Shown here piece after piece: positions 1 to 5,719 of a DNA stretch of 7,274 bases. The stretch comes from Planctomycetota bacterium (lineage in GTDB: Bacteria > Planctomycetota > Phycisphaerae > UBA1845 > PWPN01), in contig JACQVT010000072.1 of the NCBI GenBank assembly GCA_016209665.1, forward strand, positions 1 through 7,274, in the 5' to 3' direction. The translations under genes and the position numbers were made by a program. The notes beneath the pieces were generated by a model. The model had not been told where the DNA came from, made no database searches, and saw only the letters and a list, made by a program, of their open reading frames with translations. Numbering within the stretch: position 1 is the first letter of the stretch; every line of letters starts with the position of its first letter.

Positions 1-262
1 GACCGTAGCCGCGCCCGTAGTGCACCGGCGTCCCGTAAGAGTAGTAGGGCCGATACACCGGACCGTAGTACACCGGCCGCGGGTAGTAGTAGACCGGGGG
101 AGCGACGTACACCGGCGGGGCGACATAAATCGGGGCTGGCGCCACCACGACCGGTGACGAACAATACCCGAACTGAGCCTCGGCCTTGTCAGCCGCCGCG
201 CCGAAGACCATTACCCCAGCCGCGATGCTGGCCAGTGCGATTGCTGTTTTCTTCGTGGTCAT
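1..262 (-). CDS. Secreted Val/Tyr/Pro-rich small protein (3' end outside window)
   Basis: The gene reads leftward from an ATG at 262-260 and runs off the window, leaving 87 complete codons and no stop. A clear ribosome binding site, AAGGAG at 275-270, lies 7 bases before the ATG. The first 29 residues look like a Sec signal peptide: a basic start (MTTKK), a hydrophobic and alanine-rich core, and a likely cleavage after AEA at residues 27-29. The mature part is dominated by proline, tyrosine and valine, with near-repeats of the kind VYVAPP and PVYY between residues 40 and 75, then becomes Gly/Tyr-rich. Such low-complexity exported proteins are, to my knowledge, common in Planctomycetota and mostly uncharacterised; a surface or cell-envelope role is inference. 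A single Cys (residue 34) lies just after the predicted cleavage site. The MarR-family gene lies upstream on the same strand, 171 bases away, so co-transcription is possible but not shown. Confidence 0.75.
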   Translation of the reverse strand, partial: MTTKKTAIALASIAAGVMVFGAAADKAEAQFGYCSSPVVVAPAPIYVAPPVYVAPPVYYYPRPVYYGPVYRPYYSYGTPVHYGRGYG

Positions 263-433
263 GGCTTGACTCCTTCTCATACCGACCCGTCGAACTTCCG
301 CAGGGTCCGCCGCTCGGCTCCACTCCGCCGCGGCTGACTCCGTTCTCCTGTATAGACAATCGCAGAGTCGAAAAAGTTTGCGGATGATTACTAGTTTTCT
401 TTCGGCGGCCCGAGGTCGACGTAAGTCGTTGTG
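263..433. other. Intergenic region between the MarR-family gene and the Val/Tyr/Pro-rich gene
   Basis: This 171-base spacer is partly AT-rich at about 345-400, unlike its GC-rich surroundings. Reading leftward there is a TATACA hexamer near 350 that could be a -10 box, but no acceptable -35 lies at the right distance, so I do not call a promoter. I see no stem followed by a T-run that would end transcription of the MarR-family gene. Confidence 0.4.
270..275 (-). promoter_or_regulatory. Ribosome binding site of the Val/Tyr/Pro-rich protein
   Basis: AAGGAG on the minus strand, 7 bases before the ATG at 262. It supports a start that cannot be checked by a stop codon, because the gene leaves the window. 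Confidence 0.7.
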
Positions 434-898
434 TCACTGGTGGTTGTGTAGACTGTCGCGGACTTTCCGCAGCAGCCGCATCAGGTCCGCCCGGTCCTGA
501 TCGGTCAGATTCAGCAGCATTTTCTCGATGCTGCCGAGCTTGACGCGACGGTACTGCTGGTGGGCTTGCCGCCCAGCGTCGGTCAGTTCCACGTCGATCT
601 TCCGCTTGTCGGACGGGTTGATTTTGCAGGTGATGAGCGGACCGTCGGTCTTGGCCTCCAGCGACCGGATGACTCGTGACATCTGGGCCGGCAGAACCCC
701 GATCTGCCGCTGGATATCGCCGACGGTCATAGAGTTGCCGTCCCGCAGGAGCAGATCCAGCGTCAGGAACTCGGTCTCGGTGATCTCGGTCTCCTGGCGA
801 CCACGCGCCCGGGACTGGGCACCCCAGAATGCCTTGGAGATGGAGAAGATCTCCTCCACAAAGTCCTTCAGCTCCTGAGCTTGTTGTAGTGTGGGCAC
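434..898 (-). CDS. MarR-family winged helix-turn-helix transcriptional regulator
   Basis: A 154-residue protein, the usual length for MarR regulators, which are dimeric DNA-binding proteins that typically repress their own and neighbouring promoters and respond to small molecules or oxidation. The winged-helix region spans about residues 40-110: the TVGDIQRQIGV segment (58-68), a recognition helix around AQMSRVIRSLEAK (71-83), and a wing with the family signature DKRKIDVELTDAG (97-109). Flanking N- and C-terminal helices (about 3-30 and 113-150) would form the dimer interface. The frame is open back to a TTG at 1000, which would add 34 residues. I prefer the GTG at 898-896 because CAGGA lies 7 bases before it, the length then fits the family, and a sigma70-like promoter overlaps the TTG. 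Cys91 lies in the wing, but no redox-sensing pair is evident. The ligand and targets cannot be read from the sequence; divergent mtnP is the nearest candidate target. Confidence 0.88.
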   Translation of the reverse strand: MPTLQQAQELKDFVEEIFSISKAFWGAQSRARGRQETEITETEFLTLDLLLRDGNSMTVGDIQRQIGVLPAQMSRVIRSLEAKTDGPLITCKINPSDKRKIDVELTDAGRQAHQQYRRVKLGSIEKMLLNLTDQDRADLMRLLRKVRDSLHNHQ

Positions 899-905
899 GG
901 TTGGT

Positions 906-910
906 TCCTG
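906..910 (-). promoter_or_regulatory. Ribosome binding site deciding the MarR-family start
   Basis: CAGGA on the minus strand, 7 bases before the GTG at 898. The upstream alternative TTG at 1000 has no comparable site in front of it. Confidence 0.5.
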
Positions 911-986
911 ATACGCGGCATGGCGGTCCAATGGGAGCGACAGGCCCCCGCCCGGTCGCCGCAACTCGACGTCCGGGGTCCTCAAA

Positions 987-1015
987 ATGCTATCGGACAA
1001 TCACATATCCGTCAA
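987..1015 (-). promoter_or_regulatory. Sigma70-like promoter of the MarR-family gene
   Basis: On the minus strand, TTGACG at 1015-1010 (5 of 6 with TTGACA) is followed by exactly 17 bases and then TAGCAT at 992-987 (4 of 6 with TATAAT). Transcription would start near 980 and leave an untranslated leader of roughly 80 bases before the GTG at 898. If real, this promoter rules out the longer TTG start at 1000, which would lie inside it. Based on consensus matching by eye. Confidence 0.5.
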
Positions 1016-1022
1016 CAATAAT
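994..1022 (+). promoter_or_regulatory. Weak divergent promoter candidate toward mtnP
   Basis: CGGACA at 994-999 (4 of 6), a 17-base spacer, then AATAAT at 1017-1022 (5 of 6). It would face mtnP with a leader of roughly 185 bases and would overlap the MarR-family promoter. The -35 lacks the TT that matters most, so this is only a possibility. Confidence 0.2.
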
Positions 1023-1027
1023 TGCTG
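1013..1027. promoter_or_regulatory. Imperfect palindrome, candidate MarR operator
   Basis: CAACAATAATTGCTG is a 15-base inverted repeat with 7-base arms around a central A and one mismatched pair; the inner CAATAATTG is perfect. It overlaps the -35 box of the MarR-family promoter. MarR proteins generally bind short AT-rich palindromes, often with CAA/TTG half-sites, near their own promoters, so autoregulation is a reasonable inference. The site is slightly shorter than typical MarR operators. Confidence 0.35.
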
Positions 1028-1205
1028 CGTCCAGAATAGTTCAGTGCTGTTTAGTTTCTCGTCCCCTGCGACCGGCCCAGCCCTGAGCCTCTACCCTTGC
1101 GAAGCCAGGTCGGCTAGGATTCGGCATAAGCTGCCGCGCCATCGGATGTTCAGGACCTACGTGCCCTCGATTCGAGCCAGAGGAGAAGTGGACGCCGGCA
1201 GGGGT

Positions 1206-1210
1206 GGAGG
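1206..1210 (+). promoter_or_regulatory. Ribosome binding site deciding the mtnP start
   Basis: GGAGG lies 5 bases before the GTG at 1216. It overlaps the alternative in-frame GTG at 1204, which itself has only a weak purine stretch upstream, so 1216 is preferred. Confidence 0.6.
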
Positions 1211-1215
1211 TTGTC

Positions 1216-2112
1216 GTGGGTGAGGCGAGAATCGCGGTGATCGGCGGGTCCGGCCTGGGAGGGGCGTTTCGCGAGCAGGTGGAGGGTCGGGAAATCGTGG
1301 TCGAGACGCCGTTCGGGCACCCGAGCGGGCCCATCGTCCTTACCCGCTGGGCGGACGTTGACGTCGCGGTCCTTTCCCGGCACGGCCCGGGCCACGTCTT
1401 CAATCCCTCGGCGGTGCCCTACCGCGCCAACATCTTCGCGCTCAAGACGCTGGGGATCACCCACATCATCGGCAGCGGGGCCACCGGCAGCCTCCGCGAG
1501 GAGATCGCCCCCGGCCACCTGGTCATCTGCGACCAGGTCATCGACAAGACCTTCCGTCGGCCGGCGACGTTCTTCGACGAGGGCATCGTCGCCCACGTCG
1601 AGTTCGCCGAGCCGTTCTGTCCCGGGATGAGGCAACTGCTGATCGAGGCGGGCCAAACGGTGAAGACCGTCGTCCACCCCAGGGGCACCTACGTATGCAT
1701 GGAGGGCCCGCAGTTCTCCACGATCGCCGAATCGCGCATGCACCGGACGTGGGGCGGCGACCTGATCGGCATGACGTGCATGCCCGAGGCCAAGCTGGCC
1801 CGCGAGGCTGAGCTGTGCTACGCGCTCGTCGCGTTGCCCACCGATTACGACTGCTGGCGGCCCCACGACCCGACCAAAACCAGACAAGCTCTCTTGCAGG
1901 AAATCATCGGCAACCTGCGGACCGCGACCCACAACGCCATCGAGCTGCTGCGGATCGCCGTGCCCATGTTGGCCGCCCGGCTCGACGAGATCGCCTGCTG
2001 CCGGTCGGCCCTGGAGCTGGCGGTCTGGTCGGATAAGCCGCGTGTTGACCCGGGGGTCGTGGCTCGGCTGCACCCGATTGTGGGCAAGTACTTCCCGCAG
2101 CCGCCCGGTTGA
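1216..2112 (+). CDS. mtnP: S-methyl-5'-thioadenosine phosphorylase
   Basis: Cytosolic enzyme of methionine salvage that splits 5'-methylthioadenosine, a by-product of polyamine and related synthesis, with phosphate to give adenine and 5-methylthioribose-1-phosphate. The 298-residue protein has the hallmarks of this branch of the purine nucleoside phosphorylase family in order: the phosphate-binding GGSGL loop (10-14), SRHGPGH (54-60), YRANIFALK (69-77), GSGATGSLREEIAPG (86-100), FRRPATFFD (113-121), the GTYVCMEGPQFST block (157-169), RTWGGDLIGMTCMPEAKLA (177-195) and TDYDCW (209-214). Asp210 and Asp212 match the aspartates that select 6-aminopurines, where 6-oxopurine-specific enzymes carry Asn; this argues against a guanosine/inosine phosphorylase. 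It is about 15 residues longer than human MTAP, the extra part being C-terminal. No other methionine-salvage gene is in the window. The divergent MarR-family gene may regulate it. Confidence 0.95.
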   Translation: MGEARIAVIGGSGLGGAFREQVEGREIVVETPFGHPSGPIVLTRWADVDVAVLSRHGPGHVFNPSAVPYRANIFALKTLGITHIIGSGATGSLREEIAPGHLVICDQVIDKTFRRPATFFDEGIVAHVEFAEPFCPGMRQLLIEAGQTVKTVVHPRGTYVCMEGPQFSTIAESRMHRTWGGDLIGMTCMPEAKLAREAELCYALVALPTDYDCWRPHDPTKTRQALLQEIIGNLRTATHNAIELLRIAVPMLAARLDEIACCRSALELAVWSDKPRVDPGVVARLHPIVGKYFPQPPG

Positions 2113-2137
2113 CACCAACCGGACGCACCGATACGGT
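2109..2137 (+). promoter_or_regulatory. Possible promoter for the FlgI-like gene
   Basis: A perfect TTGACA (2109-2114) spans the mtnP stop codon. With a 17-base spacer the -10 would be TACGGT (2132-2137), only 3 of 6 to consensus. The rest of the mtnP to FlgI-like spacer (2113-2255) has two short stems, CACCG/CGGTG at 2126-2138 and CGCGG/CCGCG at 2181-2196, neither followed by a T-run. Read-through from mtnP is the alternative. Confidence 0.22.
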
Positions 2138-2239
2138 GGTTGTGGTAGATGCTGGCCTGACATCCGCAGTCGACGTGATTCGCGGCCGATACCGCGTGCA
2201 TCCCTTGGTGATGGTCATCCCCCGGCGGTTCGTCTGAAT

Positions 2240-2244
2240 GGAGG
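2240..2244 (+). promoter_or_regulatory. Ribosome binding site deciding the FlgI-like start
   Basis: GGAGG lies 11 bases before the ATG at 2256, slightly far but strong. The alternative in-frame ATG at 2238 overlaps this site and has no purine-rich site of its own upstream. Confidence 0.45.
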
Positions 2245-2255
2245 TTCCAACCGTC

Positions 2256-4022
2256 ATGTGGACTGCGCGATCACGTGCTCGTGCCACCGGCATGGTGGTC
2301 TCGATGACGCTGACGCTGTCCCTGCTGGCCGGCGCGGGCTGCCAGGAGGAGACCAAGAAACCGGTCGAACGGCCGGCCGGCACCATGGAACAGGCCCAGA
2401 TGCGGCAGATTGCCCTGGCGACCGCCAGGCGGGGCACGATCGGGGGGGTCGCCTATCCCGAGGGCGGGCTGCGGCTCATGCGGGTCCGCGGTTATGGTCT
2501 GGTCACCGGCCTGGTGGACAAGGGCAGCCGCCGATGCCCGGAGAGCCTGCGCAACTACCTGATCGACGCGATCCGCCGCACGCGCATGTCCGACCCCTAC
2601 CGCCGCAAGACCGGCTTCGAGCCCACCGCCGCGGAGATGATCGACAGCCCCGACACGGCGGTGGTGCTTGTCGAGGCCCAGATTCCCGCCGGGGCCATCA
2701 AGGGCCGGCGGTTCGACGTGCGGGTCACCGCCGTCGACGAGGAAACCCAGTCGCTCGTCGGGGGCGTCCTGTTACAGACGGAACTCAAGGTGTTCCAGTC
2801 GCTGTCGCCGGCGGCGATCCTCGAGGGGCGGACCCTCGCCCAGGCCGGCGGGCCGATCTTCATCAACCCCTTTCGTGAGGCGACGGCCACCGCCGCGGTG
2901 ATCCATCAGCGCGAAGGCTCGATCATCGCCGGCGGCATCGCCACCGAGGATCGCAAGCTCAGCCTGGCCACCGTGACCGAGTCCTACGCGACGGTCCGCC
3001 AGATCCAGGACGCCATCAACACCCGGTTCAAGGCCGACCCCCCGACCGCCAGCGCGGACAGCCCCCGCACCATCGGCCTGCGGGTGCCGGCGGCGTACCG
3101 GGGCCGCGAAGGCCGCTTCCTCGAACTGCTCCTGCATCTGCCCCTGGGCGGCGGGGCTGAAGTGCAGGCTCGTGCCAAGATATTGGCAGCCGAATTGAGC
3201 CAGCCCGACGCCCCGCACAAGGAACTGGCCCTGTCGCTGGAAGGGATCGGCCGGCCGGCCATCGATTTCATCCGCCCGCTGTACGCCCACGCCAACCGGC
3301 AGGTGAACTCCGCCGCCGCCACCGCCGGCGTCCGGCTGAACGACGCCGCCGCCATCGACGTGATCGTCCGGCACGCCAACGACCCCCGCAGTCCTTACCG
3401 CTACCAGGCCATCCGCGAGTTGGGCGAGTGTCAGACGGTACCCCGGGCCGCCGCCGCCCTGCGCGAGCTGCTCGACGGGGACGACGCCCAGGTCCGCGTG
3501 CTGGCCTATGAGTCGCTGCGGATGGTCGATCGCCGGGCGGTCGCCCAGACCATCGTCGGCGAGCGGATCGAGAATTTCCTGCTGGAGATCGTGCCGACCA
3601 AGGGCCGCCCGATGATCTATGTCCGCCGGACCAAGGCCCCCCGCATCGCCCTCATCGGCGGGGATCGCATGGAGTGCCGGCCGCCGCTGCTCTGCGCCGA
3701 CGCCGAGAGCCCCGTCACCCTGACCGCCAAGGACGGCGACCAGATGGTCGCCATTCTCCGCAAGGACCCCGCTCGCACCCTCGGCCCGTACTACACGTCG
3801 TTGTCGGTGCCGGTGCTCACGCGGTTCCTCGGCAGCGACCTGCGGACGGAAATAGGCGGCAAGCTCCAAGGGCTGGGCCTGGACTACGGGTCGGTCGTGG
3901 CGGTGCTCTACCGGCTGTGCTCCGCCGGCGCCATCAATGCCGACATGAAATGGGAGGAGCCCGGCAGCGACGAACTCCTCGGCCCGCTGCAGCCCGTGGG
4001 CCGACCCGAATCGGAACTGTAG
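2256..4022 (+). CDS. FlgI (flagellar P-ring)-like lipoprotein with HEAT-like repeats
   Basis: A 588-residue exported protein. The N-terminus has Arg residues, a hydrophobic stretch (about 13-27) and LLAGAGC with Cys29, which resembles a lipoprotein signal; Gly at -3 departs from the usual Leu, so lipidation is likely but unproven. Residues about 72-300 resemble FlgI, the periplasmic P-ring protein around the flagellar rod: RVRGYGLVTGLVDKG (77-90), a segment of the type VVLVEAQIPAGAIKGRRFDV (137-155, matching the FlgI 'AAVMVTANLPPFARQGSRIDV' region), and SLVGGVLLQTEL (166-177, FlgI 'SLQGGTLLVTPL'). Residues about 305-435 contain alpha-helical HEAT-like units, the clearest around SPYRYQAIRELG (379-390) and DDAQVRVLAYESL (409-421). 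The last 150 residues are unassigned. True FlgI is about 350-370 residues, is not a lipoprotein and lacks HEAT repeats, and no other flagellar gene is nearby, so a non-flagellar envelope role is possible. The propeller gene follows 42 bases downstream. Confidence 0.82.
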   Translation: MWTARSRARATGMVVSMTLTLSLLAGAGCQEETKKPVERPAGTMEQAQMRQIALATARRGTIGGVAYPEGGLRLMRVRGYGLVTGLVDKGSRRCPESLRNYLIDAIRRTRMSDPYRRKTGFEPTAAEMIDSPDTAVVLVEAQIPAGAIKGRRFDVRVTAVDEETQSLVGGVLLQTELKVFQSLSPAAILEGRTLAQAGGPIFINPFREATATAAVIHQREGSIIAGGIATEDRKLSLATVTESYATVRQIQDAINTRFKADPPTASADSPRTIGLRVPAAYRGREGRFLELLLHLPLGGGAEVQARAKILAAELSQPDAPHKELALSLEGIGRPAIDFIRPLYAHANRQVNSAAATAGVRLNDAAAIDVIVRHANDPRSPYRYQAIRELGECQTVPRAAAALRELLDGDDAQVRVLAYESLRMVDRRAVAQTIVGERIENFLLEIVPTKGRPMIYVRRTKAPRIALIGGDRMECRPPLLCADAESPVTLTAKDGDQMVAILRKDPARTLGPYYTSLSVPVLTRFLGSDLRTEIGGKLQGLGLDYGSVVAVLYRLCSAGAINADMKWEEPGSDELLGPLQPVGRPESEL

Positions 4023-4051
4023 CGTCGCATCAAAACCCACCGGGTTGCCTC

Positions 4052-4056
4052 GAGGG
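4052..4056 (+). promoter_or_regulatory. Ribosome binding site deciding the propeller-protein start
   Basis: GAGGG lies 8 bases before the ATG at 4065. The alternative in-frame TTG at 4059 would be only 2 bases from it, so the ATG is chosen. Confidence 0.6.
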
Positions 4057-4064
4057 CGTTGCCC

Positions 4065-5705
4065 ATGCGCATTCGTCAGACCCGTCAACGCCGGCGGACC
4101 GGAGTCGGAATTGCCGTCGTGGTCGCTTTCTGCGAGCCCTGGGGGGCGACCGTTCCAACCGCCCTGGCCCTCCAACACGACCGGTTGGCGGGTGAACCGC
4201 ACAAACTCGCCGGCCATCGACTGGTGTTCACCACCTGGGCCTTCGTCCGCCCCGGCCAACTGGATTGGCAGGACGCGAGCGGCAAGAGCGTCTACGCGGG
4301 CGACGCGAAGCTCGGCCCAACCGAGGCCCGGTTCGCGACGATCGACTCGCCGCGCGGCGTGCGGCTGGTCGCCGAGCCGGCCCGACGCATCGGGCCCATC
4401 CTCGCGGCCGAGAAACCCTGGGAGGCGATGGGCGTCAGCGCGGGAATATTGCTCCACGAGGACGGCAAGTACCGGCTGTGGGGCGGCGGTCAGGATGCCG
4501 AGGGGAAAAGGTACGCCTGCTACTTTGAATCTGCCGACGGCCGGAACTGGCAGCGGCCCAACCTCGGACTCGTCGAGTTCAACGGCAGCCGCGAGAACAA
4601 TCTCCTGCTCGGCGGCGGGTCGGTGTTCAAGGACCCGACCGCCCCGACCGAGGAGCGGTACAAGGCCGTTTGGCACGGCGATTTTCCGCCCAAGCGCTTC
4701 GAGGAGTACAAGCAGCGGCGGCCCTGGTCGGTGCCGGCGACGCAGTTCGATCCCGGCCGGGTTCACTCCATCCGGGCCGCGGTCTCGCCCGACGGCCTGC
4801 GCTGGACGGAACTCGCCGACTCGATCAGCGTCGAGCCGAGCGACACGCACATCGTGGCCTACTACGACGCGCAGCTCGGCAAGTACGTGATGTACACCCG
4901 CAACTACATGGTGGGCCCGCGAGCGGAAGAGTTCACCGAGCCGATGGCCCGGCGCAGCGAGTTCGTCGCCCGCCGCGCGATCGGGCGGTCCGAAACCGCC
5001 AACTTCCGGGAGTTTCCCCTCTCCGAGGTCGTCATCGAGCCGGGCAACGACATGCCGCCCACGGACACGTGCTACACGAATTGCCGGACATCCATTCCGG
5101 GCGCCTGGGACCTTCACCTGATGTTTCCGGCCATCTACCACCAGGCCGACGACACCACGAGCGTCGTGCTGTTTACCAGCCTGGACGGCAAGGTGTGGCA
5201 TTCCATGCCGGGTCCAGCCGTTTTGAAGACGGCCGATTTCGGCCAATGGGACGGCGGCTGCGTCTTCGCCGTGCCGAGCCTTGTCGAGCTGGCGAACGGC
5301 GACTGGGCCCTGGCCTACACCGGGTACGCCTATCCGCACAAGTACCCGCGGGGTTCCTGGAGGTACGGCGTGGGGCTGGCCGTCTGGCCCAAAGGCCGAC
5401 TCGTCGCCCTCGCCGCCGATGAGATCGGCGAGTTCACCACCACCGCCTTTCTGGCCCCCGGTACCCGGCTTCGCATCAACGCCGTCACGGCCCGGGCCGG
5501 CTCGATCCAGATCGAGGCCGCCGATCTGGCCGGCAAACCCATCCCCGGCCGATCGTTCGACGACGCCCTCCCGATCGTTGGCGACCACTTCTGGACGCCG
5601 GTCACATGGAAGAACGCCGCCGATCTGGGCGTCCAAAAAGGCGAGCCGATCGAATTCCGCTTCCGGCTGAAGATGGCCCGAATCTACGGCGTGCAGTTCA
5701 ACTGA
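4065..5705 (+). CDS. Secreted beta-propeller protein, glycoside hydrolase 32/43-like
   Basis: A 546-residue protein with a very basic N-terminus (residues 1-11), a hydrophobic stretch (about 13-35) and a probable signal cleavage after ALA at 33-35, so it should be exported; the basic run is not a proper Tat motif. Residues about 50-450 hold repeated blade-like segments typical of the five-bladed propeller fold of the GH32/GH43/GH68 group: GKYRLWGGGQDAEGKRYACYFESADG split over 134-159, SPDGLRWTEL (241-250), GKYVMYTRNY (272-281), TSLDGKVWHSM (371-381) and NGDWALAYTGY (411-421). The C-terminal module (about 459-546), with GKPIPGRSFDD, IVGDHF and a closing FRFRLKMARIYGVQF, resembles a beta-sandwich seen at the end of many planctomycetal glycosidase-like proteins. 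Carbohydrate binding or hydrolysis is likely, but I cannot assign catalytic acids or a substrate, and it could be non-catalytic. It lies 42 bases after the FlgI-like gene and probably shares its transcript. Confidence 0.8.
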   Translation: MRIRQTRQRRRTGVGIAVVVAFCEPWGATVPTALALQHDRLAGEPHKLAGHRLVFTTWAFVRPGQLDWQDASGKSVYAGDAKLGPTEARFATIDSPRGVRLVAEPARRIGPILAAEKPWEAMGVSAGILLHEDGKYRLWGGGQDAEGKRYACYFESADGRNWQRPNLGLVEFNGSRENNLLLGGGSVFKDPTAPTEERYKAVWHGDFPPKRFEEYKQRRPWSVPATQFDPGRVHSIRAAVSPDGLRWTELADSISVEPSDTHIVAYYDAQLGKYVMYTRNYMVGPRAEEFTEPMARRSEFVARRAIGRSETANFREFPLSEVVIEPGNDMPPTDTCYTNCRTSIPGAWDLHLMFPAIYHQADDTTSVVLFTSLDGKVWHSMPGPAVLKTADFGQWDGGCVFAVPSLVELANGDWALAYTGYAYPHKYPRGSWRYGVGLAVWPKGRLVALAADEIGEFTTTAFLAPGTRLRINAVTARAGSIQIEAADLAGKPIPGRSFDDALPIVGDHFWTPVTWKNAADLGVQKGEPIEFRFRLKMARIYGVQFN

Positions 5706-5719
5706 CCGGAGCCGCACAA

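Larger units (their letters stand above)
899..1215. other. Divergent intergenic region between the MarR-family gene and mtnP
   Basis: This 317-base region, lower in GC than the genes to its right over roughly 980-1060, holds the MarR-family promoter, the palindrome and the weak opposing promoter, all between 987 and 1027. The stretch from about 1030 to 1200 shows no convincing promoter, hairpin or small gene. Its plus-strand part would be the mtnP leader. I do not recognise a known riboswitch there. Confidence 0.5.

Noticed and set aside
40..145. DNA tandem repeat in the Val/Tyr/Pro-rich gene
   Set aside because: The similarity is in the encoded motifs and codon composition; no exact DNA repeat unit recurs in a regular array.
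2126..2138. Stem CACCG-ATA-CGGTG after mtnP as a terminator
   Set aside because: The stem is only 5 pairs and no T-run follows, so an intrinsic terminator is not supported.
1150..2163. 337-codon open frame on the minus strand opposite mtnP
   Set aside because: It is the antisense shadow of mtnP, whose family motifs are unmistakable; its own translation shows no domain.
2042..2878. 278-codon plus-strand frame overlapping the end of mtnP and the start of the FlgI-like gene
   Set aside because: It overlaps two better genes in another frame, and the product is Arg/Gly/Pro-rich without domains.
4065..4170. Twin-arginine signal on the propeller protein
   Set aside because: The N-terminus has an Arg run (RQRRR), but the residues after it do not fit the S/T-RR-x-F-L-K pattern, so a Sec signal is the simpler reading.
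2772..5717. Very long open frame of 981 codons on the minus strand
   Set aside because: It runs opposite two well-supported genes (FlgI-like and propeller). In GC-rich DNA, frames antisense to real genes often stay open. Its translation is low-complexity (rich in Gly, Ala, Val, Asp, Arg), with no recognisable domain.
5706..5719. Bidirectional terminator between the converging genes
   Set aside because: Only 14 bases separate the two stops, and I see no stem or T-run there; termination must be elsewhere or factor-dependent.
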